64,000 nt of DNA from contig CALLMM010000015.1 of assembly GCA_938005745.1 (NCBI GenBank), positions 1 through 64,000 on the forward strand, read 5' to 3'. Numbering within the stretch: position 1 is the stretch's first letter; the number at the start of each line of letters is the position of its first letter. Origin of the DNA: an uncultured Chthonomonadales bacterium (GTDB lineage Bacteria > Armatimonadota > Chthonomonadetes > Chthonomonadales > CAJBBX01). The translations under genes were made by a program, and so were the position numbers. Below are positions 33,365 through 41,207 of this stretch, in pieces. The notes beneath the pieces are model-generated. The model was given only the letters and a program-made list of their open reading frames with translations. It had not been told where the DNA came from and did not search any database.

Positions 33365-34186
33365 ATGCCAAGACTGTCCACATCCACCTGGTCGCTGCAT
33401 CGCGCTCTGGGTCCCGCATACCATCCTTCGCCGGAGGACCGCCGTAAGCTCATCCGGCACGGGGAGGAGAGCGGGACAATCACCCTGCTGGAACTGCCGA
33501 ATGCGCTGAAGCAGAGAGGGATCGGCACGCTGGAGGTCTGTCACTTTCATTTTCCGTGCCTGGAGGAGGCATATCTGGCGGACTTTCGCGACGCGGTACA
33601 GGGCGCAGGGATCGAGCTGTTCAGCGTGCTGATAGATGACGGAGATATCACCCACCCGGACCCGGAGCAGAGGCGCAGAGAGATGGAGTGGATACGCGGA
33701 TGGATAGAGACCGCCGGCGCTCTGGGAGCGAGCCATGCCAGAGTGATCGCGGGTAAGCAGAAAGCCGTGGAGAGGTCGGTTGTACATCACAGCGCGGACG
33801 GTCTGAAGTCGCTGTCTGAGACCGGGAAGAGATGCGGCGTGCAGGTGATCACCGAAAACTTTCATGTTACCGCGAAACGACCAGAGACGATCCTGGAGAT
33901 ACTGGATCGTTGCGGGGGAGATGTGGGGTTGTGCGTGGACTTTGGCAACTTCTCCGGGGAGACAAAGTATGAGGATCTGGAGGCGATCCTGCCTTATGCG
34001 ACCTCCGTGCATGCGAAGGCGCACTATCCGGAGGCAGGAAAGATGGATCGCGCCGATTTCATCGCCTGTTTGGAGTTGTCCCGCAAGTACGGCTTCGACG
34101 GTCCCTATTCGCTGATCTTCGACGGACCGGGCGGTGAGTGGGAGAGCCTGGAGGAGATCAAGCAGGTCGTCGCGGAGTATCTGTAG
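33365..34186 (+). CDS. Sugar phosphate isomerase/epimerase, xylose-isomerase-like TIM barrel
   Basis: ATG 33365 has GGAGGAG upstream; the longer frame from 33296 would overlap the oxidoreductase and is rejected. The 273-residue protein follows the AP-endonuclease-2/IolE-like TIM barrel: STSTWSLHRALG start, CHFHFPCLEEAYL, VITENFHVT, VGLCVDFGNFSG, and the HAKAHYPEAG segment bearing metal-binding residues. It likely isomerises a sugar or inositol product of the neighbouring oxidoreductase. Confidence 0.88.
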   Translation: MPRLSTSTWSLHRALGPAYHPSPEDRRKLIRHGEESGTITLLELPNALKQRGIGTLEVCHFHFPCLEEAYLADFRDAVQGAGIELFSVLIDDGDITHPDPEQRRREMEWIRGWIETAGALGASHARVIAGKQKAVERSVVHHSADGLKSLSETGKRCGVQVITENFHVTAKRPETILEILDRCGGDVGLCVDFGNFSGETKYEDLEAILPYATSVHAKAHYPEAGKMDRADFIACLELSRKYGFDGPYSLIFDGPGGEWESLEEIKQVVAEYL

Positions 34187-34216
34187 CGCATGGCGCGCGT
34201 GTCTGCGCCGCCAATC

Positions 34217-34245
34217 TTGCATGACCGACGGCGTCGTGCTATACT
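34217..34245 (+). promoter_or_regulatory. Promoter of DAHP synthase gene, almost leaderless
   Basis: TTGCAT (34217-34222), spacer 17, TATACT (34240-34245), only 9 bases before ATG 34255. No Shine-Dalgarno fits in the space. The transcript would begin within about three bases of the start codon. Confidence 0.8.
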
Positions 34246-34254
34246 CTAGTCGCC

Positions 34255-35286
34255 ATGATTATTTTGATGGACAAAGAAGCCACCTCCGAGCAGATTCATG
34301 CGGTGATGGAGATGATCACGGCGCGAGGGCTGCGCGCGTTATCCCTACCCGGCAGCGATCACGTCGCAATCGGTATCGCGAGCGCGATCGCCCCGGATGT
34401 TCGCCCCGATCTGTTTAACAGTCTGAAAGCTATGCCGGGGGTCGGTCATGTCGTGCATGTCAGCCGCCCGTATAAACTGGCATCACGTGAGTTTCATGCT
34501 GCCTCCAGCATCGTGCGGGTGAGGACGGTCGAGATCGGGGGAGATGCCTGCGTACTGATCGCGGGTCCCTGCGCGGTGGAGAACCGGGATCAGATATTCC
34601 GAACCGCCGAGGCGGTGAAGCGCGCCGGCGCGAAACTGCTGCGCGGAGGCGCGTTCAAGCCCCGCACCTCTCCCTATTCGTTTCAGGGACTGCATCAGGA
34701 GGGGCTGGAGCTGCTGCGTGAGGCGGGGGAGCGGTTTGAGATCGCCACCGTTACCGAGGTGATTGATCCACACGATGTGGATACCGTGAAACAGTATGTG
34801 GACATGCTGCAGATCGGCGCGAGGAACATGCAGAACTTTCCGCTGTTGATCGCCGCCGGCAAGTCCGGGCATCCTGTTCTGCTCAAGCGCGGTCCCAGCG
34901 CAACGCTCGATGAGTTTCTCTTTGCGGCGGAGTATATTCTGGCGCAGGAGAACGATAATGTCGTGTTGTGCGAGCGAGGCGTGCATCCGCTGGATCGCAC
35001 CTACACCCGCAATACGCTGGATCTGAACGCGGTGCCCGTTCTGAAGGATATCTCACATCTGCCAGTGATCGTGGATCCCAGCCATGGGATCGGGTTTGCT
35101 CGATACGTTCCCGCCGTCTCCCGCGCTGCGATCGCCGCAGGAGCGGATGGTCTGATCGTGGAGGTTCACCCCGACCCTCAGAAAGCCCTCTCCGACGGTC
35201 AACAGTCACTGACGCCGGAGCAGTTTGAAACCCTCGTCGTCTCTCTGCGTTGTGTTGCACAGGCGATCGGTCGCGAAATCGCCTGA
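34255..35286 (+). CDS. aroF: 3-deoxy-7-phosphoheptulonate synthase, type I-beta
   Basis: The 343-residue protein has an N-terminal ferredoxin-like regulatory domain (about 1-70), then the KDO8P/DAHP-synthase barrel: [49 protein letters not shown]. This is the Thermotoga-type AroA-beta, with the extra domain that senses tyrosine or phenylalanine. It commits phosphoenolpyruvate and erythrose 4-phosphate to the shikimate pathway. The gene stands alone behind its own promoter and is likely read from a leaderless mRNA. The gene-symbol choice among aroF/G/H is by convention only. Confidence 0.93.
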   Translation: MIILMDKEATSEQIHAVMEMITARGLRALSLPGSDHVAIGIASAIAPDVRPDLFNSLKAMPGVGHVVHVSRPYKLASREFHAASSIVRVRTVEIGGDACVLIAGPCAVENRDQIFRTAEAVKRAGAKLLRGGAFKPRTSPYSFQGLHQEGLELLREAGERFEIATVTEVIDPHDVDTVKQYVDMLQIGARNMQNFPLLIAAGKSGHPVLLKRGPSATLDEFLFAAEYILAQENDNVVLCERGVHPLDRTYTRNTLDLNAVPVLKDISHLPVIVDPSHGIGFARYVPAVSRAAIAAGADGLIVEVHPDPQKALSDGQQSLTPEQFETLVVSLRCVAQAIGREIA

Positions 35287-35307
35287 CGCCGAACTCCGCC
35301 GTCTCAG

Positions 35308-35325
35308 AGCGATACTGATATCGCT
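35308..35325. terminator. Short convergent hairpin
   Basis: AGCGATA, loop CTGA, TATCGCT between the DAHP synthase stop and the stop of the minus-strand nucleotidyltransferase, which it touches. It is a perfect 7-base-pair stem but has no T run, so termination is uncertain. Confidence 0.35.
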
Positions 35326-36091
35326 ACAGCATCTGCGCCGCCTGAAGGTCTTCGGCGCGGTCTATGTCGGTCGCGATCTCCGGATAGGGACTGATATAGG
35401 CGCGCGCGGTTCCTCCCACCAGCCTGCCAGCCGAAGCCTCCAGCGATGGAATGGTCAGAAGGCGCGGCAGGATCGTCATGGCAAGTGCGACCTGGATGGC
35501 TGCGCCTATTCCCAGCATGAGCGACAGTCGAATCGGGCTTTTCCGCGCCGCATACGCCAGGGCGATCCGCTCTCTCTGGGCATGCATAAAATCCGGATTG
35601 ACCAGCATCATGTTGCCGCCGGTATAGCGTCCCTCTTTCAGCGAGAGAGCGGTCCTCCTCATGCCGGGATACTTTTGAAGGCAGGTCTCCACCGGAACAA
35701 TGGGATAGACCATATCCGCCAGCAGCGCATTGCCGTTGATGCAGAAGTCTTCGACAACCTCCGCCGTGATAAACGGGATGTCGGAGGTGCAGATCAGCAC
35801 GCGGCTGGCATTCTCAACCTGCTCCAGCCCCGTGAAGATGTTCTCCACAAAGCCGCCTTGATCTGGCACAGCGCGATAGCGGCTCGAATCGGGAACGTTA
35901 CCTGTAACCACGATCGAGGAGATGCACTCTGCGCCTTGCAGGGCGTCTATGACGTGATCGAGCATGGTCCGCCCTCGCAGAGACATCAGCGCCCGGTTCT
36001 CCTGTCCGAATGCAACGATCATGTCCGGCTTTGCTTTTCCCCCTGCCAGAACAATCGCCGGAATCCGCAGCGACTTCTCACTCACTCGCAC
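35324..36091 (-). CDS. MobA-like nucleotidyltransferase family protein
   Basis: The 255-residue protein begins with IPAIVLAGGKA, the N-terminal loop of sugar nucleotidyl- and IspD/MobA-type transferases, and has LICTSDIPFIT with the metal-binding aspartate. The usual G-x-G-x-R-M signature after the loop is replaced by KPDMIVAFGQENRAL, though the lysine-like position and the following GRTMLDHVIDAL helix are kept. The tail has a hydrophobic stretch (MLGIGAAIQVALAMTILPRLL). It follows ispE with a 14-base overlap. A role in isoprenoid or molybdenum cofactor synthesis is possible; neither is shown. Confidence 0.8.
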   Translation of the reverse strand: MRVSEKSLRIPAIVLAGGKAKPDMIVAFGQENRALMSLRGRTMLDHVIDALQGAECISSIVVTGNVPDSSRYRAVPDQGGFVENIFTGLEQVENASRVLICTSDIPFITAEVVEDFCINGNALLADMVYPIVPVETCLQKYPGMRRTALSLKEGRYTGGNMMLVNPDFMHAQRERIALAYAARKSPIRLSLMLGIGAAIQVALAMTILPRLLTIPSLEASAGRLVGGTARAYISPYPEIATDIDRAEDLQAAQML

Positions 36092-36986
36092 CCTCCTCCC
36101 ATCCGTTCAGGCTCTCCTCTCTGGTCAGCGACCTGCAGACGAATACATCGCGGTATTTCAACCGCATGATCCGCGCGACCTCCTTCGCCTCCGCCTCCGA
36201 ATAGCAGACCCCGAAAACCGCCGAACCGCTGCCGCACAGGCGGGCGTTGCGCGCTCTTGCCATCAGAAACTCATCGTGCAAGAGGGCAATGGAGAGATGT
36301 TCCGGGAAGACGACCTGTTCAAAATCGTTTGTGAAGCGCGCCGTCAGCCGCTCGACATCTCCCTTCGCGAGAATCTCCTGCAGGCTTCGGGTAGAGCGCG
36401 CCGATACGCGATTCGGAAGAGCGTCCAGGGCGGCATAGGCGCGCGCGGTAGAGATGTTCGCCTCCGGCTTCACGATCACAAACCAGAGGCGCGGACCGTC
36501 CTGCAGGGGGGTCACAACCTCGCCCCGCCCGCGCATTGCCACGGTACCCCCCGTCATGAACAGAGCGCAGTCCGACCCGATCTTTGCCGCCAGTGTCGTC
36601 ATCTCTGCCAGGCTCATATGCAGTTCAAAGAGACGGTTTAAGCCGCGAATGACGGCAGCGGCATTCGAGCTGCCTCCTCCCAGACCAGCCTGCGCCGGTA
36701 TCCGCTTCTCCAGCCGAATATGCACGCCCTCCCTGCATCCGGCAAACTGCAGGACCGTCTCCGCCGCGCGCGCAGCGAGGTTGGAGGAGTCGCTGGGAAT
36801 AGACGGGTCGTCGCACTCCAGCGAGGTGCCGGGACCCTCACGGCGAAGCAGAGTGATCCGGTCGGAAAGCGATACGACCTGAACGATGCTGGAGAGATTA
36901 TGATAGCCGTCCTCTCTGCGGCTGAGGATGTCCAGCGTATAGTTCACCTTTGCCGGAGACTGCAGCGTCAGTTGCTTTTTCAACAC
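36078..36986 (-). CDS. ispE: 4-diphosphocytidyl-2-C-methyl-D-erythritol kinase
   Basis: The 302-residue GHMP kinase has the N-terminal PAKVNYTLDIL motif, the ATP-binding PAQAGLGGGSSNAAAVIRGL glycine loop, and the C-terminal ARNARLCGSGSAVFGV segment. It phosphorylates CDP-methylerythritol in the non-mevalonate isoprenoid pathway in the cytoplasm. Length is normal. It heads a two-gene minus unit with the nucleotidyltransferase. No other MEP-pathway gene is near. Confidence 0.94.
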   Translation of the reverse strand: MLKKQLTLQSPAKVNYTLDILSRREDGYHNLSSIVQVVSLSDRITLLRREGPGTSLECDDPSIPSDSSNLAARAAETVLQFAGCREGVHIRLEKRIPAQAGLGGGSSNAAAVIRGLNRLFELHMSLAEMTTLAAKIGSDCALFMTGGTVAMRGRGEVVTPLQDGPRLWFVIVKPEANISTARAYAALDALPNRVSARSTRSLQEILAKGDVERLTARFTNDFEQVVFPEHLSIALLHDEFLMARARNARLCGSGSAVFGVCYSEAEAKEVARIMRLKYRDVFVCRSLTREESLNGWEEGASE

Positions 36987-37066
36987 AAACCTCTTGAAAG
37001 GCGATCCCGAATCTCAACCAACACAATAGAATACACTATCCTTCGTATCTCTGTCACGAATATCAC

Positions 37067-37095
37067 TTTATCACCCGGGAGGATGATGATATACT
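37067..37095 (+). promoter_or_regulatory. Possible promoter of the histidine kinase gene
   Basis: TATACT at 37090-37095 is a good -10 box; TTTATC at 37067-37072, spaced by 17, is a weak -35. It lies 37 bases before the ATG. Confidence 0.45.
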
Positions 37096-37131
37096 GAATG
37101 CTAGAAATTATCCCAACGAGTCAGGTGAAAT

Positions 37132-38436
37132 ATGTCTTCCGTCTCCAATACCAGCAGTCAGCAGCTATTGACGCGACAGATAAATGCCGTTCATACCATT
37201 ACGCGCTTGATGTCCTCCAGCCTTGATCTGGAGGATCGTATTCGCGATATCCTTCATCTCTCTGTGGAGACTGTGGGCGCTTCGGCGGGCACGATCTATC
37301 TCTATCGAAGTTCCGATGATAAACTGGTTTTTGAGTATGTAGTGGGCAGCTCCGCGAACACCTTGAAGGGGATGGCGATGAGCGCATCCGACGGCGTAGC
37401 TGGCGCGGTGTTTCAGTCGGGAGAGCCGCAGATCACCAATCGTCCGCACGAAGCCCCCTCGCACCGTTCCGACATCGGCGAGCACATCGGCATGATTACG
37501 GAGAGCATGCTGACGGTTCCGCTCCGATACCAGTCCGGCAGCTCTATCGGCGTCATGCAGCTTGTGAACAAGCGAGAGGGAGAGTTCGATCAGAGCGATC
37601 TGGCGGTGATCGATATTATCGCGACCATTGCCGCAGGCGCGATTGAAAACGCCCGTCTCTACCGCGAGGCGCAGTTAGCTGCCATCGCCAATACCGTCGG
37701 CGGGCTGAGCCATGACATCAAGAATAAGGTCGCTCCCATCTCCGGCTGGGTGGATACGCTGCGCCCCATGATGGATCAGATGTTTCTCGACATGGATGCC
37801 CTGAGCGCGAGCGTTCCCGGAGAGATCGCGAAGAAGCAGGCTCAGGCTCTGGATACGGTGCGAACATTCTACGGCGAAGCATTCGACGCGATGACGGATC
37901 AGGTGCAGGAGATTCAGGAGTACACCCGGTTGATCGCCGATACCGTGAAAGGGATGGTGTCCAAGCCGCAGATCGAGATGAGCGATCCGAACCCCGTTAT
38001 CGAGAGCGAGATCAACCGGCTTGAGATTACAGCGCGCCGACGTAACGTCTCCCTGATCCGGGAGCTTTCACCTCTGCCGCGCTTCCCGCACGACAGCTTC
38101 CTGCTGAAAGGCGCGATCTTCAATCTGGTGAATAACGCCATTCCGGAGACGCCGGAAGGAGGATGCATCACCATCCGTACCGAGTACTGCCAGCAGGGCG
38201 TCTTTCCCACGGGAGGCTATGTGTTGATCGAGGTGAAGGATACGGGCAGGGGGATGCCTTCTGCGCTCCTGGAGCGTATCCTGCGAGGAGACGCGAAGAG
38301 CACGAAACCGGGAGGAACCGGTCTCGGCACGAAGATCGCCTACAACGCCGTGAAGGCGCATCGTGGTGTATTTGAAGGGGAGAGCGTCGAAGGGAAGGGG
38401 ACGACATTTCGCTTGAAACTCCCGCTCAGCTCCTGA
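37132..38436 (+). CDS. GAF-domain sensor histidine kinase
   Basis: The 434-residue soluble kinase has a GAF domain (about 15-180), a DHp helix with His194 in GGLSHDIKNKVAPISG, and a HATPase domain with VNNAIPETPEGG, DTGRGMP and GGTGLGTKIAYNAVKAHRG. The N box is slightly altered (NLVNNAIPE). No membrane segment, so the signal is cytoplasmic, likely a small molecule bound by GAF. No response regulator is adjacent (orphan kinase). The next gene is a convergent Crp-type regulator. Confidence 0.9.
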   Translation: MSSVSNTSSQQLLTRQINAVHTITRLMSSSLDLEDRIRDILHLSVETVGASAGTIYLYRSSDDKLVFEYVVGSSANTLKGMAMSASDGVAGAVFQSGEPQITNRPHEAPSHRSDIGEHIGMITESMLTVPLRYQSGSSIGVMQLVNKREGEFDQSDLAVIDIIATIAAGAIENARLYREAQLAAIANTVGGLSHDIKNKVAPISGWVDTLRPMMDQMFLDMDALSASVPGEIAKKQAQALDTVRTFYGEAFDAMTDQVQEIQEYTRLIADTVKGMVSKPQIEMSDPNPVIESEINRLEITARRRNVSLIRELSPLPRFPHDSFLLKGAIFNLVNNAIPETPEGGCITIRTEYCQQGVFPTGGYVLIEVKDTGRGMPSALLERILRGDAKSTKPGGTGLGTKIAYNAVKAHRGVFEGESVEGKGTTFRLKLPLSS

Positions 38437-38458
38437 AGCGGTGATGCTAAAGCAGCGG

Positions 38459-39157
38459 TTATCTCTGTTCTACAATCTCCCGGAGCCTCTTCACATCGAG
38501 CACCGTTACGCGATAGGAGGTGTCGGAGGCGATCAGTTTGCGCTTCCGCAGGTTCACAAAGACCTGATTCACTCTCTCACGTGACGCCCCCACTAGTCCG
38601 GCGATATCGCTCTGCGTCAGGCGCATGGGAATCCGAACGCCCTCCTCCATCGCGATGCCGTACTGATCGGCGAAGACGATCAGTTGACGAGCAACCTTGC
38701 CGTAGACATCCAGCGTACACAGAGCCTGTATCTGTTCGGTGGAGAGCCGGACGCGACGAGAGAGGATCTTCAGCAGGTTCCGTGTTACCTGCGGGTTGGT
38801 CTCCAGCAGACGTTCGAAGCTGCCTCGATCCAGCCAGAGAAGAGTCGACTCCTCCTGAGTCAGAACATCGGCGGATCGTCCTGAACTGTCAATCACGCTC
38901 AACTCGCCGAATATCTCCCCGGCTCCCAGCAGCGCGATGATCACCTCGGTGCCGTCTCCCTGATCCACCTTGATCTTAACCGTCCCGGAGAGAATGATGA
39001 AGATGATATCTCCCGGCGTCTCCACGGAGATCACATTGGCACCCGACGGATAGTGTTTACGGTGCAGCGACTGATTGATCTCGGCAAGCTGCTGATCGGA
39101 CAGACCCTGAAACAGTGCGATCTCCTGCAGCAGTCGAAGGTCCGAAACGGCAGGCAT
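38459..39157 (-). CDS. Crp/Fnr-family transcription regulator
   Basis: The ATG at 39157 with AAGGAG 7 bases upstream gives 232 residues; a GTG 24 bases earlier is less likely. The N-terminal domain (about 10-125) is a cyclic-nucleotide-binding beta-roll with GEIFGELSVID and a degenerate phosphate cassette; the C-terminal winged helix has LTQSDIAGLVGASRERVNQVF, the recognition region. No cysteine cluster for an Fe-S centre is present, so it is not a classical FNR. Its promoter carries a TGTGT-CGGA-ACACA palindrome just past the -10 box, suggesting autoregulation. Confidence 0.92.
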   Translation of the reverse strand: MPAVSDLRLLQEIALFQGLSDQQLAEINQSLHRKHYPSGANVISVETPGDIIFIILSGTVKIKVDQGDGTEVIIALLGAGEIFGELSVIDSSGRSADVLTQEESTLLWLDRGSFERLLETNPQVTRNLLKILSRRVRLSTEQIQALCTLDVYGKVARQLIVFADQYGIAMEEGVRIPMRLTQSDIAGLVGASRERVNQVFVNLRKRKLIASDTSYRVTVLDVKRLREIVEQR

Positions 39158-39202
39158 ACTTCTCTCCTTCACGCAGAGCACCTACGGCTAACGAGGGATG
39201 TC

Positions 39203-39216
39203 TGTGTCGGAACACA
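39203..39216. promoter_or_regulatory. Palindromic operator at the Crp/Fnr gene promoter
   Basis: TGTGT at 39203-39207 and ACACA at 39212-39216 with four bases between them lie just downstream of the -10 box (39225-39230) of the regulator gene. The half-sites resemble Crp-type TGTGA/TCACA, with shorter spacing. Binding here would block transcription. Confidence 0.55.
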
Positions 39217-39224
39217 AACAGAGA

Positions 39225-39253
39225 ATTATAAGACGATGGGGTGTGTGTGTCAA
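39225..39253 (-). promoter_or_regulatory. Consensus sigma-70 promoter of the Crp/Fnr regulator gene
   Basis: TTGACA (39253-39248), spacer 17, TATAAT (39230-39225), both perfect matches on the minus strand. The start codon is 68 bases further. Confidence 0.93.
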
Positions 39254-39288
39254 GTCTGCATATACAGGAATCTAAATAAAATATATTT

Positions 39289-40332
39289 TTATCTGTTCAC
39301 CTGTCGTATGCGGCGGAAAGGCAGCTCAGCCGCCGTCGCTTTCCGTTGCCCTGAGCCGCCGGAAACTGTCAGTTGCGTTCCGGCGGATCTGTGCTCATGC
39401 CGCACATAGCCCAGAGCGATTACCGCGTTGAGCGCGGGAGAGAAGACGCTGCTGGTGATCCAGCCAACGGGCTTCTCCTCCGAAGTCTCCGCCAGCAGTA
39501 TCGAACTCTTATATTCAGGCAGGGCGTCTCCCTCCAGGATCAATCCTGTCAGGGCGCGGTTGGTATGCCCGCGCGACTGGATGCGCGCGACAATCTCCTG
39601 TCCCACATAGCAGCCTTTTCTGTAGCTGATATGCGTCGTCTCCAAATTGGCTTCGAGGGGAATGGTGGTCTCATCCATATCCACGCCGTATCGCGGGATG
39701 CCCGCCTCAACGCGATGAATCTCCGCCGCCTGTTCGCCTACCGGTCTGGCTCCGGACGCTGTGAGCTTTTCCCAAAGCGCGGGAGCCTCTTCAACGGGCA
39801 GATAGAGATCATATCCTCCCTCGACCGAATGGCTCGCCGGAACGACTATCGCCCTGTCAGCCGTAATGGACTGGTTCCAGTTTCTGGATACACCAGCCCC
39901 CTGCAGTGAAAAGCATAGGAGCGAGTCGCTGACGTCGGTAATCTCCACATCCTCCGTGATGATATAGCTGTCGAACAGACGGGCTATTTTTTCGGTGGTC
40001 GCTCTATCCAGATCGAGTATCAGGCTGTCCCCCGCGTTGACCGCCGTTATATCTGCCAGCATATGCCCGGTCGCGTTCAGGACGCAGGCTTGAATCACAT
40101 CCGCCCCGCTCTCGAATGGGAGCATATCGTTGGAGACCATTCCCTGAAGCCACCTTATCCGGTCTGCTCCCGTCAATCGCAGTCTTCCGCGAAGGGAGCG
40201 ATCCAGCAGCCCGATGGCATCCGTAACCGAGCGATACTCCGCCTCCACGCTGCCGAAGCGCAGGATCCGGTCATTGTCGGCGAATACCGCTCCCTGCGTA
40301 GTCTGTATGCGTCTCAAAGCTTCCAACGACAT
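39289..40332 (-). CDS. ygfZ: YgfZ/GcvT-like folate-binding protein
   Basis: ATG 40332 is preceded by GAGGATG and gives 347 residues; a longer frame to 40380 is not family-like. It has the YgfZ signature KGCYVGQEIVARIQSRGH and the folate-binding LQGMVSNDMLP and LNATGHMLADI segments of the GcvT fold. YgfZ proteins use tetrahydrofolate to help repair or mature iron-sulfur clusters. The C-terminal beta domain ends RKATAAELPFRR. It lies between a Crp-type regulator and a NodB-like gene, on the same strand. Confidence 0.9.
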   Translation of the reverse strand: MSLEALRRIQTTQGAVFADNDRILRFGSVEAEYRSVTDAIGLLDRSLRGRLRLTGADRIRWLQGMVSNDMLPFESGADVIQACVLNATGHMLADITAVNAGDSLILDLDRATTEKIARLFDSYIITEDVEITDVSDSLLCFSLQGAGVSRNWNQSITADRAIVVPASHSVEGGYDLYLPVEEAPALWEKLTASGARPVGEQAAEIHRVEAGIPRYGVDMDETTIPLEANLETTHISYRKGCYVGQEIVARIQSRGHTNRALTGLILEGDALPEYKSSILLAETSEEKPVGWITSSVFSPALNAVIALGYVRHEHRSAGTQLTVSGGSGQRKATAAELPFRRIRQVNR

Positions 40333-40410
40333 CGTATCATCCTCTGAGAATGGAAAGACAGTTGATCTCTCACAGATCAACTGTCCTCCGCTACCGTCTG
40401 CAAATCCGCT

Positions 40411-41133
40411 TCAGAGCGTTACAAGTTCGGTAAGCTGTGTAAACCGCGCTCCTCTCTCCTTTGCATAGGCGATCACTCTGTGCAGAGTCTGCGCGTTATC
40501 CACGTCATCGCTCAGGGAGAGCACGGTAACCTCCTGATTCGCCAGGCAGTGCTCCAGCAGGGGCTGGATCTTCTCCCATCCTTGATCGAGATTACCCGCT
40601 ATTCCCTGATGCGTGGCGAGCGGGGCGATCAGCAGCTTTGCATCTCCGGGAACGTTCAGGTCGTCGTAACCGGGATGATAGGGCTGTCGCGGACCGTCGG
40701 GGCGCGTTACGCCATGCTTATCGCTTGCAGCGGGACAGGCGGAGGTGTCAACCAGAATGCCGATATCCTCCAGATGCTTGATGTCTGCGGGCAGCAGGTC
40801 GAAGTCGTAGGAGCGGAAACTGGTAGGCTTGACGTGGCACTGCTTCAGCACATCTTTCCCGATCCGGATGAGATCGCCGCGCACCTGCGGATCGGAGATG
40901 TAGCCGTTGCTGTTCTCAAACTTTAACAGCAGACCGGTCTCGTGCCAAGCAGGGATCCGATGAAAGTACTCGGTATGGTAGAGGCTGATGTTGGACATGG
41001 GGTCTTTTTCAGAGACAAAAATTAACCAGGTCAACGGAATGGTGAACTCTTCCGCAGCCTGGACTATCTCTTTCGTATAGCAGCGTCCGCTTCTGGCAGA
41101 CTGACACTCGACGCTGATGGCTATCGTCGGCAT
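40411..41133 (-). CDS. NodB-like polysaccharide deacetylase-family protein, motif-degenerate
   Basis: ATG 41133 with GGGAGGACC upstream gives 240 residues. The fold pattern matches polysaccharide deacetylases: IAISVE strand in the place of the TFDDG motif, HETGLLLKF in the place of HEIGLHLH, and PTSFRSYDFDL with HLEDIGILVDTSAC. The first aspartate is replaced by glutamate and the second metal histidine is missing, so activity is doubtful. It may bind glycan without hydrolysing it. It is 75 bases past the large coiled-coil gene. Confidence 0.72.
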   Translation of the reverse strand: MPTIAISVECQSARSGRCYTKEIVQAAEEFTIPLTWLIFVSEKDPMSNISLYHTEYFHRIPAWHETGLLLKFENSNGYISDPQVRGDLIRIGKDVLKQCHVKPTSFRSYDFDLLPADIKHLEDIGILVDTSACPAASDKHGVTRPDGPRQPYHPGYDDLNVPGDAKLLIAPLATHQGIAGNLDQGWEKIQPLLEHCLANQEVTVLSLSDDVDNAQTLHRVIAYAKERGARFTQLTELVTL

Positions 41134-41207
41134 GGAGGTCCTCCCTGAATAGTCTTTTTTACTTTCGGATGATACCACATTTCCCGGCCCGATTTCCCCG
41201 TATGAGG

